A DNA stretch of 64,000 nucleotides. Source: Lachnospiraceae bacterium. GTDB taxonomy: Bacteria > Bacillota > Clostridia > Lachnospirales > Lachnospiraceae. The notes under the pieces were generated by a model. The model did not search any database and was not told where the DNA came from. It worked only from the letters and a program-made list of their open reading frames with translations. Made by a program: the position numbers and the translations under genes. This document shows, in pieces, positions 17,180 to 26,275 of the stretch. The DNA is taken from assembly GCA_017500935.1 (NCBI GenBank), contig JAFVXW010000087.1, forward strand, positions 80,846 to 144,845. Reading direction: 5' to 3'. The first letter of the stretch is position 1, and the number at the start of each line of letters is the position of its first letter.

Positions 17180-19063
17180 ATGTGCGGTATCTGCGGTTTT
17201 ATCTCCAAAAGAGAAATCTCGCATGAACAACTGAAGATCATGAATGACACCATGTATCACAGAGGCCCCGATGACCACGGAGAGGAAATCTTTGCGTGGC
17301 AGGATGGTTATGCTCTGGGACTGGCGCAGCGCAGACTCTCCATTCAGGATCTGTCACCGCTGGGACATCAGCCCATGCATGCAGCCGGCGGCCGCGTCAG
17401 CGTGGTGTTTAACGGTGAGATCTACAACTTTCTGGAACTGCGCAAAGAGCTTTCCGACTATCCTTTCAAGTCGGGCAGTGATACGGAGGTTATTCTTGCG
17501 GCCTATTTAAAATGGGGCATTTCCTGTGTGGAACGGTTCCGCGGTATGTTTGCCATTGCACTGGCCGACAGAGAAAGCGGCAAGGTCTATCTGGTGCGTG
17601 ACCGCATCGGCAAAAAGCCGCTGTATTACTGGGCAGAAAATGGTCATCTTGTGTTTGCATCCGAATTAAAGCCGATTCTTACCTGTCCCGGTTTTGAAAA
17701 ACAGATCCGTCAGGACGTGATTTCCCGCTATCTGTATCAGCTGTGCATCAATGCGCCTGATACGATCTTTAAGAATGTTTACAAGCTGGAGCCCGGTGCG
17801 GTGCTGACCTGGGAGCAGGGACAGATCACCACAAAAAAATACTGGGATATCAAGGAGATTTATCATAAAATGAGTGCGGACCCTGTAAAGGATTACGGCC
17901 AGGCGAAGCACGAACTCAAAGAGCTTCTGAAAAAATCCGTGGCAGAGCGTATGATCGCGGATGTGCCGCTGGGTACTTTTTTAAGCGGCGGCTATGATTC
18001 CTCGCTGGTTACTGCGATTGCGCAGGAGCATGCCAGTGAGCCGGTGAAGACTTTTTCCATCGGTTTTCATGAAGAACGCTATAATGAGGCAAAATATGCC
18101 AGACAGGTATCCGAATATCTGGGAACCTGTCATACAGAGCATTATATTGATGAAAATGATATGTTTGCGCTGGTGGAAAGCATTCCTCATTATTATGACG
18201 AACCTTTTGCAGACAGCTCCCAGATTCCTTCCATGCTGGTGGCAGCACTGGCCAAAAAGGATGTGACGGTGGTGCTTTCCGGTGACGGCGGCGATGAATT
18301 TTTCTGCGGCTATAATATTTATAAGGATGTGGCATTGGCACAGCTTCTGGATATCCCCGGCGCACTGGTGCATGGAATCTGCAGTCTGCCGGGCTTAAAA
18401 CAGGCGGATCTTCTGAATAAACTGCCCTTTAAAGTCAGACTGATCGCACAAAACAGAGATATAAATACCAAAACACAGTTCGGTGCGGATAATTATGTGA
18501 TCCGGGCGCAGAAAATGGTGATCGGAACGGATCATGATTTAAGCTGTCATTATCCGGTTGAACAGAAATATGAAGTGGACAACTGGCAGGTGCGCCGTAT
18601 GCTTCTGGATATGGACAACTATCTGCCGGCAGATATTCTCTGCAAGGTGGACCGCGCAACCATGAAATACTCACTGGAAGCAAGATGTCCGATCCTTGAC
18701 CGGGATGTGATGGAATATTCCTTCCGCCTTCCCCATGAATTCAAATATTACAAAGGTGATAAAAAGCATATCCTCAAGGATATCGCCTATGATTACATCC
18801 CCAGGGAACTGCTTGACAGACCAAAAGTCGGTTTTGGCGTACCGCTGGATAAGTGGATGCGAGGCCCGCTCAAAGAACAGCTGATGGACTACAGTAATGT
18901 GGATTTTCTGAAAAAACAGGGGATTTTTGATGCGGACTATGTACACGACATGCTGACGGAGTACCTAAGGACCGGCGACGGCGGACCGGCAACGGGGGCC
19001 AATTATTCCAAGCTGGCATGGCCTTTCTATGTGTTCCAGCAGTGGTATCAGTATTACATGTGA
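17180..19063 (+). CDS. AsnB-like glutamine-dependent amidotransferase (first copy)
   Basis: Family of glutamine-hydrolysing asparagine synthetases; in glycan loci WbpS-type members are thought to convert a uronic acid to its carboxamide. The N-terminal Cys is in place (MCGICGF), followed by YHRGPDDHGEE, VFNGEIYNFLEL and SGSDTEVILAAY of the glutaminase domain (about residues 1-190). The synthetase domain has the ATP loop FLSGGYDSSLV near residue 268, LSGDGGDEFFCGYN and EARCPILDRDVMEYSF. 627 residues. AAGGAG at 17165-17170 gives a nine-base spacer. The GalNAcA-forming pair at 7244 and 9937 supplies a fitting substrate. A true asparagine synthetase cannot be excluded, but a second paralogue at 23285 and the context argue for glycan modification. 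Confidence 0.88.
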   Translation: MCGICGFISKREISHEQLKIMNDTMYHRGPDDHGEEIFAWQDGYALGLAQRRLSIQDLSPLGHQPMHAAGGRVSVVFNGEIYNFLELRKELSDYPFKSGSDTEVILAAYLKWGISCVERFRGMFAIALADRESGKVYLVRDRIGKKPLYYWAENGHLVFASELKPILTCPGFEKQIRQDVISRYLYQLCINAPDTIFKNVYKLEPGAVLTWEQGQITTKKYWDIKEIYHKMSADPVKDYGQAKHELKELLKKSVAERMIADVPLGTFLSGGYDSSLVTAIAQEHASEPVKTFSIGFHEERYNEAKYARQVSEYLGTCHTEHYIDENDMFALVESIPHYYDEPFADSSQIPSMLVAALAKKDVTVVLSGDGGDEFFCGYNIYKDVALAQLLDIPGALVHGICSLPGLKQADLLNKLPFKVRLIAQNRDINTKTQFGADNYVIRAQKMVIGTDHDLSCHYPVEQKYEVDNWQVRRMLLDMDNYLPADILCKVDRATMKYSLEARCPILDRDVMEYSFRLPHEFKYYKGDKKHILKDIAYDYIPRELLDRPKVGFGVPLDKWMRGPLKEQLMDYSNVDFLKKQGIFDADYVHDMLTEYLRTGDGGPATGANYSKLAWPFYVFQQWYQYYM

Positions 19064-19116
19064 TACCAGGGGCGAAAGCAGGATTAGCATCTTTGATTAT
19101 ATGAGCTAAGGTAAAG

Positions 19117-20232
19117 ATGATGAACAATCAATCAAAACATGTAGCCTTTTACATCGGCTCCCTCACAAAAGGCGGAGCCGAGCGTGTTTTTGTCAATCTG
19201 GCAGAATATTTTGCAAAAAAAGGCTATCAGGTCACCATGGTGACCCAGTATCAAAAAGAAGAAGAATATGAACTTCCGGCGGGAGTCAACAGAGTGATCT
19301 CGGATCTTACCCCGCAGGAGGAGGGCGGCCGTATTGCCAATTTTGTCAACCGGTACAGAAAGCTGCGCCGCATTTTTAAGGAAATCAAGGCGGATGTGGT
19401 ACTTTCTACGATCGGGAAGAACAATTTCATGGCGATCGCTGCCAATCTTGGATTTAAAACCAGAGTGGTGGTATCCGTTGTGGCAGAGCCGACACTGGAA
19501 TATCCGGGAAAGATCATGACCCTGCTGGCGAAGACTTTGTTTTATCTGGCAGACGGTATTGTGATGCAGACTACGGATGCCTGCAAGTTTTTCCAGAAGA
19601 GTCTGCAGAAAAAATGCGTAATTTTGAAAAACTCCATGAATCCCGTTTTTGTACGTCCCAGATATGAGGGTGAAAGAGCACAGGATATCGTTGCGGTGGG
19701 ACGCATGGATGAAAATAAGAATCACCGCATGGTGATCGATGCATTTTCAAGGATTGCCGGGCAGTTTCCGGACAGCCGCCTGATCTTTTACGGCAAGGGC
19801 GAACTGATGCACGAATTGAAGGAACAGGCCAAAAATACCGGTTTTGGAGAACGGATCCTGTTTCCGGGAGCGGTGACGGATGTGGCAGACCGCATTGAAA
19901 AAGCCTATGCCTTTGTGCTGGCTTCCTATACAGAAGGTATGCCCAATACCCTGATCGAGGCAATGTCTCTGGGACTTGCCTGTGTTTCCACAGATTGTCC
20001 CTGCGGCGGTCCCAAGGATCTGATCACAGACGGTGAAAACGGATTTCTGATCCCGGTTGGAGATACCGGTGCGCTGGCTGACAGGCTGGCCAGACTTCTG
20101 GCTGACGCTGATTTGGCGTGTCGTATGGGGCGTAATGCCGCTTTTTTGCAGGATGGCTATCGGCCTGACAGAGTAAACTCTGAATGGGAAGCTTATCTGG
20201 TGCATGGCATTGCACCCGGAAGCAAAATGTGA
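19117..20232 (+). CDS. Glycosyltransferase family 4
   Basis: GT-B glycosyltransferase beginning HVAFYIGSLTKGGAERVFVNLA, with donor-domain start DIVAVGRMDENKNHRMVI, the E-x7-E motif TEGMPNTLIEAMSLG and TDCPCGGPKDLITDGENG. 371 residues. It shares the layout and the TDCPCGGPK block with the enzyme at 15256 and resembles the one at 48244, so this is a paralogous set. Starts at ATG 19117 or 19120 behind TAAGG. A candidate promoter for the acyl carrier protein lies inside its 3' end. Confidence 0.9.
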   Translation: MMNNQSKHVAFYIGSLTKGGAERVFVNLAEYFAKKGYQVTMVTQYQKEEEYELPAGVNRVISDLTPQEEGGRIANFVNRYRKLRRIFKEIKADVVLSTIGKNNFMAIAANLGFKTRVVVSVVAEPTLEYPGKIMTLLAKTLFYLADGIVMQTTDACKFFQKSLQKKCVILKNSMNPVFVRPRYEGERAQDIVAVGRMDENKNHRMVIDAFSRIAGQFPDSRLIFYGKGELMHELKEQAKNTGFGERILFPGAVTDVADRIEKAYAFVLASYTEGMPNTLIEAMSLGLACVSTDCPCGGPKDLITDGENGFLIPVGDTGALADRLARLLADADLACRMGRNAAFLQDGYRPDRVNSEWEAYLVHGIAPGSKM

Positions 20233-20238
20233 TATACT
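20210..20238 (+). promoter_or_regulatory. Candidate promoter for the ACP/MBOAT genes
   Basis: TTGCAC (20210-20215) and TATACT (20233-20238) are 17 bases apart; the -10 matches five of six positions, the -35 mainly at TTG. It overlaps the 3' end of the preceding GT4 and would give a leader of about 50 bases before the ACP start at 20297. Confidence 0.35.
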
Positions 20239-20296
20239 GAAAAGAAAACTGAAAGTATGCTGTTTTTTGACAGCAATACGAAAGGATAATAAAAAG

Positions 20297-20539
20297 ATGA
20301 GCAGAGAAGAAGTATTTGCAAAATTAAACGCCGTTTTCTGCGACGTTTTTGATGACGAGGATATTGTGATCGGTGAAGCTACCACCGCAGAGGACATTGA
20401 GGACTGGGATTCTCTGGAACATATTACACTGGTGGCTGCTGTGGAAGCAGAGTTTGGTGTGAAGTTCTCCATGGGCCAGGTGGTTACCCTGAAAAATGTG
20501 GGTGAAATGGTGGACCTGATCTTATCCAAGATTGCTTAA
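20297..20539 (+). CDS. Acyl carrier protein
   Basis: An 80-residue acidic carrier protein with the phosphopantetheine site in EDWDSLEHITLV (serine at about residue 39, D-S-L motif). It would carry an acyl group as a thioester on a 4'-phosphopantetheine arm. ATG 20297 follows AAAGGATAA at 20281-20289; a longer frame from 20204 would overlap the GT4. The MBOAT gene starts 24 bases later and the SGNH-like gene follows, the same arrangement as DltC with DltB and DltD, but no DltA-like ligase is present. It is short and diverged from fatty-acid ACPs. Its cargo (amino acid, hydroxyacid or fatty acyl) is unknown. Confidence 0.9.
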   Translation: MSREEVFAKLNAVFCDVFDDEDIVIGEATTAEDIEDWDSLEHITLVAAVEAEFGVKFSMGQVVTLKNVGEMVDLILSKIA

Positions 20540-20563
20540 AAAGACTAGGAAGGAACTAAAGCA

Positions 20564-22051
20564 GTGGCTATTACTTCGTTCTGGTTCCTGTGCTTTTTCG
20601 GGATCGCACTGATCCTGTATTATGTGATTCCCAGAAAGCTGCAGTGGGTTTTATTGCTGCTTCTGGGCAGCGCTTACTTTCTGACTTCCACGGAGGTGGC
20701 AGACAGCGGCGCGTGGTATGTATGTTTTTATCCGCTTGTATCGGTAGGCGCGGTCTGGCTGGCGGCGAGAGTGATTGACAGGGCAAAAGAGCAGAAGAAA
20801 AAGAAAGCTGCTCTTATTTGTGCTGTCGTTTTCTGCGTTTTGCTGTTATGTTCATTAAAGTTCTGGAAGCTGCCTTTGTATGCGCCGATGGGGATCGCGT
20901 TTTATACGCTGACCCTTTTGGGGTATTTGTTTGATGTCTATTATGAGATTGGTCCGGTGCAGAACAATTATGCAAAGCTTTTATTGTTTGGCTGTTATTT
21001 CCCGACCCTGATCTCCGGACCTATCACTAAATACAGAGAATTAAAGGATTCTTTGTACGGACAGCACAGATTTGACTACCGACAGATCGCGTTTGGCATG
21101 CAGCGTATGCTCTGGGGCTTTTTTAAAAAGCTTGTGATCGCAGAGCGCATGGCGCTGATCGCCAATGAAGTGTTTGACAACTATACGCAGTACAGCGGTT
21201 TTGCTGTCTGGATGGGCGCGATCGCCTTTACCTTCCAGCTTTACACAGACTTTGACGGCTGTATGGATATCGTGCTGGGTATTTCACAGTGTTTTGGAAT
21301 TAAACTGCCGGAGAATTTCAATGCGCCTTTTTTGGCAAAAAGCATACAGGAATTCTGGCAGAGATGGCATATGACGCTGGGAACCTGGCTGAGAGAATAT
21401 CTGTTTTATCCGCTGCTGCGCACGAAGTTTTTCATGGCGCTTCCCAAGCGGTTAAAAGAAAAATGCGGCAAGAAAAAGGCAAAGCAGATCACCACATTTT
21501 CCGCCATGTTTATTCTGTGGGCGGTGGTCGGTTACTGGCACGGCGGCGGCATGACCTTTGTGATCGGTTCCGGTCTTTTACACTGGTTTTACATTGTTTC
21601 CGGTGAACTTTTGGAGCCTGTTTTCAAAAAAATGCGCACAGCACTGCATATCAAAGCAGAGCAGAAATTGTTTATCTGTTTTCAGCAGTTCAGAACTTTC
21701 CTGCTGGTGACGCTTGGTTTTGTGTTTTTCAGAAGTCCCTCCGTTGCAGATGCCTTTCAGTATCTGGGACGGGGACTGCGCGGTTACAGCCTGAGCTTCT
21801 TTACAAAAGGGGAACTGTTTGGGTTGGGACTTGACTGGATCGAACTGGGTGTGGCTGTGGTGTCGCTGATCATTTTCTTTGCAGTGACCAATCTGACGCA
21901 GAAGGGCAGTATGTATGAATGGCTGGAAAAGCGGCCTGTTTTGGTTCGCTGGGCGATTTTGTATGCGCTGCTGTTTTATGTGATTTTACTTGGCAAATAC
22001 GGACCGGATTTTTCCGCTTCCGAGTTTATTTATCAGAATTTTAAGGTTTAA
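20564..22051 (+). CDS. MBOAT-family membrane O-acyltransferase, DltB/AlgI-like (first copy)
   Basis: Polytopic membrane protein (about eleven hydrophobic segments) that moves an acyl group across or along the membrane to a glycan. The diagnostic block is FLAKSIQEFWQRWHMTLGTWLREYLFYPL, and the essential histidine is in VVGYWHGGGMTFV (about H326). 495 residues, full length. Start is GTG 20564 with AGGAAGGA upstream. Directly behind the acyl carrier protein and ahead of a membrane-anchored SGNH-like protein, it should accept the acyl group from the carrier. A short hairpin with T4 follows its stop. Confidence 0.92.
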   Translation: MAITSFWFLCFFGIALILYYVIPRKLQWVLLLLLGSAYFLTSTEVADSGAWYVCFYPLVSVGAVWLAARVIDRAKEQKKKKAALICAVVFCVLLLCSLKFWKLPLYAPMGIAFYTLTLLGYLFDVYYEIGPVQNNYAKLLLFGCYFPTLISGPITKYRELKDSLYGQHRFDYRQIAFGMQRMLWGFFKKLVIAERMALIANEVFDNYTQYSGFAVWMGAIAFTFQLYTDFDGCMDIVLGISQCFGIKLPENFNAPFLAKSIQEFWQRWHMTLGTWLREYLFYPLLRTKFFMALPKRLKEKCGKKKAKQITTFSAMFILWAVVGYWHGGGMTFVIGSGLLHWFYIVSGELLEPVFKKMRTALHIKAEQKLFICFQQFRTFLLVTLGFVFFRSPSVADAFQYLGRGLRGYSLSFFTKGELFGLGLDWIELGVAVVSLIIFFAVTNLTQKGSMYEWLEKRPVLVRWAILYALLFYVILLGKYGPDFSASEFIYQNFKV

Positions 22052-22052
22052 G

Positions 22053-22076
22053 AAGCCGACAGGCTGTCGGACTTTT
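22053..22076 (+). terminator. Weak intra-operon terminator-like hairpin
   Basis: CCGACA (22056-22061) and TGTCGG (22065-22070) pair around a GGC loop, with AAG/CTT extending the stem over a bulged A and a T4 run at 22073-22076. The next gene starts only 14 bases later, so it may reduce rather than stop readthrough. Confidence 0.45.
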
Positions 22077-22089
22077 GATGTGAGGAACT

Positions 22090-23163
22090 ATGTCAAAAAA
22101 ACAGGCGTTGAGAGCGATTCTCTTTTTGGCAGGATTTTTATTCCTTTTGCGCAGCGTAACGTATGTCGTGCGCACCAGCGGGGACACCAAGGATCGCATT
22201 TCCGGATTTTACGCAGAAAAAGACAATACCATAGATGTGATCATGGCAGGCTCAAGCCCGGTTTATCCTTATTACAGCGCACCGAAGCTGTATGGGGAGC
22301 AGGGAATTGTGCTGTATCCGCTTTCTACCAACAATCAGCGTCCCAAGGCGATTAAGTATCTGTTGGAAGAGGCGCAGAAAACACAGGATCCCTCTCTTTT
22401 TGTGATCGAGATGCGCATGCTTTCCATGCCGGATGAGGAATGGGAGGATACCATGGCATTTACCCGCGGTGTGACGGATAATCTGAAATATTCTGTCAAC
22501 CGCATCAAAGCCATCAATGCGCTGGTAAGCGATAAGAGCCAGAGACATACTTATTATTTTGATATTTTCAAATATCATTCCAACTGGAAGATGCTGTTTT
22601 TGCCCAGTCAGTTAAGACACTGGCGTTATGAGGCAAAGTCACCGCTTAAAGGGCTGGAGATCAAGACCGGTGTGGGGCCCGTTGAATATGAGGATGTGAC
22701 AGGTGAGACCGGTATCGGGCAGATGCAGGACAAGCAGTATGCTGTACTTCTGGATCTTTTGGCATACCTGGATGAAACAGGCATTGATGCGCTGTTTGTG
22801 CTTTCACCCTATCAGATGGACCGGGAAGCAAAACAGATTTATAACTTTATGATTCCCATTATTGAAGAAGCCGGTTATCCGGTGCTGGATCTCAATGATC
22901 ACATTGCAGAGATCGGAATCGACTACAAAACAGACTTTTACGACTACGGCAGCCATGTAAATGCGCTGGGGCAGGAAAAATGTACGGCGTATCTGGGGCA
23001 GTATCTGAAAGAGCATTATGAACTGCCTGACAGAAGAGGGCAGAAAGAGTATGACAGCTGGGACAGCGCCTGGGAGCTGTATCAGGAGAAACAGGCGGAA
23101 GCTGTTGGCAGCTGTCTTTGGGATATTGAAAACGAGAAATGGGCACCGGAAGTGATCGAGTAA
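22090..23163 (+). CDS. Membrane-anchored SGNH-like acyl-transfer partner (DltD/AlgX-like)
   Basis: The N-terminus has one hydrophobic helix (about residues 9-26), then an extracytoplasmic domain. The stretch VIMAGSSPVYPYYSAPKLYG resembles block I of DltD-type SGNH proteins (G-S-S), and YDYGSHVNALGQEKC near the C-terminus resembles the D-x-x-H-type end with its conserved HVNALG. 357 residues. It follows the MBOAT gene by 38 bases, the usual place for the extracellular partner of an MBOAT enzyme. The assignment rests on neighbours plus these weak motifs, so its catalytic function is inferred. Confidence 0.75.
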   Translation: MSKKQALRAILFLAGFLFLLRSVTYVVRTSGDTKDRISGFYAEKDNTIDVIMAGSSPVYPYYSAPKLYGEQGIVLYPLSTNNQRPKAIKYLLEEAQKTQDPSLFVIEMRMLSMPDEEWEDTMAFTRGVTDNLKYSVNRIKAINALVSDKSQRHTYYFDIFKYHSNWKMLFLPSQLRHWRYEAKSPLKGLEIKTGVGPVEYEDVTGETGIGQMQDKQYAVLLDLLAYLDETGIDALFVLSPYQMDREAKQIYNFMIPIIEEAGYPVLDLNDHIAEIGIDYKTDFYDYGSHVNALGQEKCTAYLGQYLKEHYELPDRRGQKEYDSWDSAWELYQEKQAEAVGSCLWDIENEKWAPEVIE

Positions 23164-23284
23164 GCTGGGACGATGGGCGCAAAAGTGCGCAGGTGCGGTG
23201 GCAGCACGGTAAGCTGATGGCAGCAGGCGGCAGTGATCAGGCGATGCGTGCCGGGAGTGACAGAAAGAAAGGAGGCGGATGCAG

Positions 23285-25162
23285 ATGTGCGGAATTGCAG
23301 GATTTTGTAACAGGCAAAAGACCTGGCAGACAGATATTGAGATCATGAAAGAGCGTATCCGCCACAGAGGACCGGATGCGGGCGGAACCTGGGCAGCAGA
23401 AAATGCGTCAGTTGTTCTGGGACACAGAAGGCTTTCCATTCTGGATCTTTCTGAGAGCGGTACGCAGCCTATGAACTCTCACAGCGGCCGTTATGTGATC
23501 GCGTTTAACGGTGAGATTTACAATCACAGACAGGTAGAGGAAAAGCTGCGTTCAGACGGATATCTGACCTATAAAAACAGCAGCTGCGACACCGAAATTC
23601 TGCTGGAGGCACTGGAGGCCTACGGCGCAAAAGAGGGAATCAAACTTTGCAAGGGCATGTTTGCCTTTGTACTTTACGATAAAAAGAACGGCGAGCTTAC
23701 CCTTGGCCGGGACAGAGTGGGAGAAAAACCGCTTTATTACGGATTTGTGGGAGAAAGCTTTGTGTTTGCATCAGAGATCGGATGCATTGCAGCACTGCCG
23801 GATTTTCACAATCCCATCGACCGTTCCGTGCTGGATATCTACATGGTCAACGGCTATATCCCGGCACCTTACTCCATTTACGAAGGAATTTCCAAGCTGG
23901 AACCCGGAAAACTGCTTAAAATTGCGCCTCCTTATCGGGAAGCCAGGATCATAACCTACTGGTCCATGGCAGAAACTGCCAAAAAAGGACAGGAAAACCT
24001 CTTTGCAGGCAGCAGACAGGAGGCTTCGGAAGAACTGGAGCGTCTGCTGAAAGCTTCCATCAAAGACCAGATGGTGGCGGATGTGCCGCTGGGCGCATTT
24101 TTGTCGGCCGGCATCGATTCCACGACAGTGGTATCTTTAATGCAGGCACAGAGCAGCAAAAAGGTGCGTACCTTTACCATCGGCATGGCGGAACAGAGCT
24201 TCAATGAAGCCATCGCTGCAAAAGAAATCGCAGGATATCTGGGAACCGAACATACAGAATTATACATCAGTGAGCAGGATGCAAAGGAAGTGATCCCGCT
24301 GATCCCGGATATGTTCGGGGAGCCCTTTGCGGATTCTTCGCAGATTCCGACCTATCTGGTGAGCCGCATGACCAAAGAGCATGTGACCGTTTCCTTAAGC
24401 GGTGACGGAGGTGATGAGCTGTTCTGCGGCTATTCCACCTATGCTTCCGTCAAAAAAAGCTGGGAACAGATGAATAAACTTCCCAAACCTCTGCGCAGTG
24501 CGGCATCCGCACTTTTGCAGTCGGCACTTTTGAATAAAAACCCCGACAATGCCATTCGCGCACAGCTGCTGGCAGCCAGATCACCGGAGCATCTGTACAA
24601 GCTGTCCAATCAGCAGGAGCCGTTTTTAGAGCACATGGCGCTGCCCGGTGTGAAAGCCCCCAGTCTTTTTGAAACCTATGAAAGCGGCTTTTTACCCGGC
24701 TTGCAGAACAATTTGATGCTGATGGATCTTTTGATGTATCATCCGGATGATATTCTGGTGAAGGTGGACAGGACTGCCATGGCAGTGTCTTTGGAAACCC
24801 GTGTGCCGATGCTTGACAGGGATGTGGTGGAGTTTGCCTGGAGCCTTCCGATTGGCTATAAGTGGGAAAACGGAACCGGCAAACAGGTGCTGCGGGATGT
24901 TTTATACCGCTATGTACCCAGAGAAATGATGGACCGGCCCAAGACCGGTTTTGGCATACCGCTGCATAAATGGATGCAGGAGGAACAGTTAAAACGCTGG
25001 ATGCTGGATCTGATCAATACCGATAAGATCCGCAAAGAAGGCTATTTTGATCCGGAAAAAACAGACCGGTTATTGCAGGACTATCTGCAGAGGGGCATCT
25101 GGCGCAAGCAGATCTGGCATCTTCTGCAGTTTGAGGCATGGCTGGAACATAATAAGAGGTGA
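23285..25162 (+). CDS. AsnB-like glutamine-dependent amidotransferase (second copy)
   Basis: Second member of the asparagine-synthetase family in the window. The start is set at ATG 23285 because the catalytic N-terminal Cys must be residue 2 (MCGIAGF) and GGAGG at 23271-23275 lies nine bases upstream. Glutaminase blocks: IRHRGPDAGGTW, VIAFNGEIYNHRQVE, SSCDTEILLEAL. The synthetase ATP loop reads FLSAGIDSTTV near residue 273: the usual SGG is SAG, in contrast to the first copy. SLSGDGGDELFCGYS and ETRVPMLDRDVVEFAW follow. It is clearly not a recent duplicate of the copy at 17180. Probable role is amidation of a uronic acid in this glycan. Confidence 0.88.
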   Translation: MCGIAGFCNRQKTWQTDIEIMKERIRHRGPDAGGTWAAENASVVLGHRRLSILDLSESGTQPMNSHSGRYVIAFNGEIYNHRQVEEKLRSDGYLTYKNSSCDTEILLEALEAYGAKEGIKLCKGMFAFVLYDKKNGELTLGRDRVGEKPLYYGFVGESFVFASEIGCIAALPDFHNPIDRSVLDIYMVNGYIPAPYSIYEGISKLEPGKLLKIAPPYREARIITYWSMAETAKKGQENLFAGSRQEASEELERLLKASIKDQMVADVPLGAFLSAGIDSTTVVSLMQAQSSKKVRTFTIGMAEQSFNEAIAAKEIAGYLGTEHTELYISEQDAKEVIPLIPDMFGEPFADSSQIPTYLVSRMTKEHVTVSLSGDGGDELFCGYSTYASVKKSWEQMNKLPKPLRSAASALLQSALLNKNPDNAIRAQLLAARSPEHLYKLSNQQEPFLEHMALPGVKAPSLFETYESGFLPGLQNNLMLMDLLMYHPDDILVKVDRTAMAVSLETRVPMLDRDVVEFAWSLPIGYKWENGTGKQVLRDVLYRYVPREMMDRPKTGFGIPLHKWMQEEQLKRWMLDLINTDKIRKEGYFDPEKTDRLLQDYLQRGIWRKQIWHLLQFEAWLEHNKR

Positions 25163-25167
25163 ACAGT

Positions 25168-26247
25168 TTGCAGATCATTGAACCCTGGAAGGCAAAATGC
25201 ATAGAGAAAGAGCAGCAGACGGCGCTGATTACGGTTGTAGTGACGGTGTTTAATGTGGAGCAGTATCTGGAACGTGCCATTGAGTCCGTATTGAATCAGA
25301 CATATCAGAATCTGGAGATCATTCTGGTGGATGACGGTTCCACAGACAAAAGCAGGGAAATCTGCGAAAAATATGTGGAACAAGACATGCGTGTGCAGGC
25401 TGTCTATCAGGATAATCTGGGCCCCGGACCTGCCCGCAATGCGGGAATTGAGCTGGCAGCGGGAGAGTATATTGCTTTTCTGGATGGGGATGATTGGGTG
25501 GAGGAACAGATGTATGAACATCTGCTGTCTGCCTTATATGAGCAGAATGCTGATATGGCAATCTGCCGTTACCGTCAGGTATTCAAAGATCATACAGAAG
25601 ACTTAAGCAGCGACCGGATCACGGTTTTTGAAGGACATCAGCTGTTAAAACAATATCTTTTGGAGGAAGATACCTGTCTGATCCAGCATGCATCCTGGAA
25701 TAAACTCTATAAGCGCAGTCTGATTGGAGAGCTGCGGTTTCCGCAAGGGTATTATGAAGATATGATCTATACCATGCGTCTGTTGGAGAAACCGGCACGC
25801 AGTGTTTATCTGGATCATGCCTATTATAATTATGTGCGGGATCGAAACGGCAGTATCATGAATAAGGGATTGAATGAACGAATTTATACCGATCTGATCC
25901 CCAATTTATATGCCAACAGTGCGTTTCTGCGCCAGACAGCAGAAGAAGAACTTGTACTTTTGCATGACTATGCAATGTGCAAAAGACTGCTGCTGTTTTA
26001 TACGCAGGTATTACGCAGCAGTGATGGCAATAAGCAGGAGCATTTGGCATTTCTGGAAGGAAAAATAAAACAGCATAAAGAGGAATGGAAAAAAATCTTC
26101 TCCATACCGCAGGCAAAGAAAAGTGAGTACAGAAATATGCAGGTATTTTTGAAAAGCGTACATCTTTATACGATCAAGATGCGGCTGGATGATTCTATTG
26201 TGATTCCTTTAAAGGTAATGCTTTATAAACTAATAAAAGGTGAGTAG
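25168..26247 (+). CDS. Glycosyltransferase family 2
   Basis: GT-A inverting glycosyltransferase. ITVVVTVFNVEQYLERAIESV begins the domain, followed by ILVDDGSTDKS (UDP binding) and IAFLDGDDWVEEQMYE with the metal-binding D-x-D. The C-terminal half (about residues 200-360) is helical and variable as in capsule GT2s. TTG 25168 is favoured because AAGAGG at 25154-25159 gives an eight-base spacer; GTG 25159 overlaps the ribosome binding site and the previous stop. It begins a block of transferases reaching to about 39.8 kb. Confidence 0.9.
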   Translation: MQIIEPWKAKCIEKEQQTALITVVVTVFNVEQYLERAIESVLNQTYQNLEIILVDDGSTDKSREICEKYVEQDMRVQAVYQDNLGPGPARNAGIELAAGEYIAFLDGDDWVEEQMYEHLLSALYEQNADMAICRYRQVFKDHTEDLSSDRITVFEGHQLLKQYLLEEDTCLIQHASWNKLYKRSLIGELRFPQGYYEDMIYTMRLLEKPARSVYLDHAYYNYVRDRNGSIMNKGLNERIYTDLIPNLYANSAFLRQTAEEELVLLHDYAMCKRLLLFYTQVLRSSDGNKQEHLAFLEGKIKQHKEEWKKIFSIPQAKKSEYRNMQVFLKSVHLYTIKMRLDDSIVIPLKVMLYKLIKGE

Positions 26248-26275
26248 CTGTAAGTTAGTTACAATGGAGGAAAAA

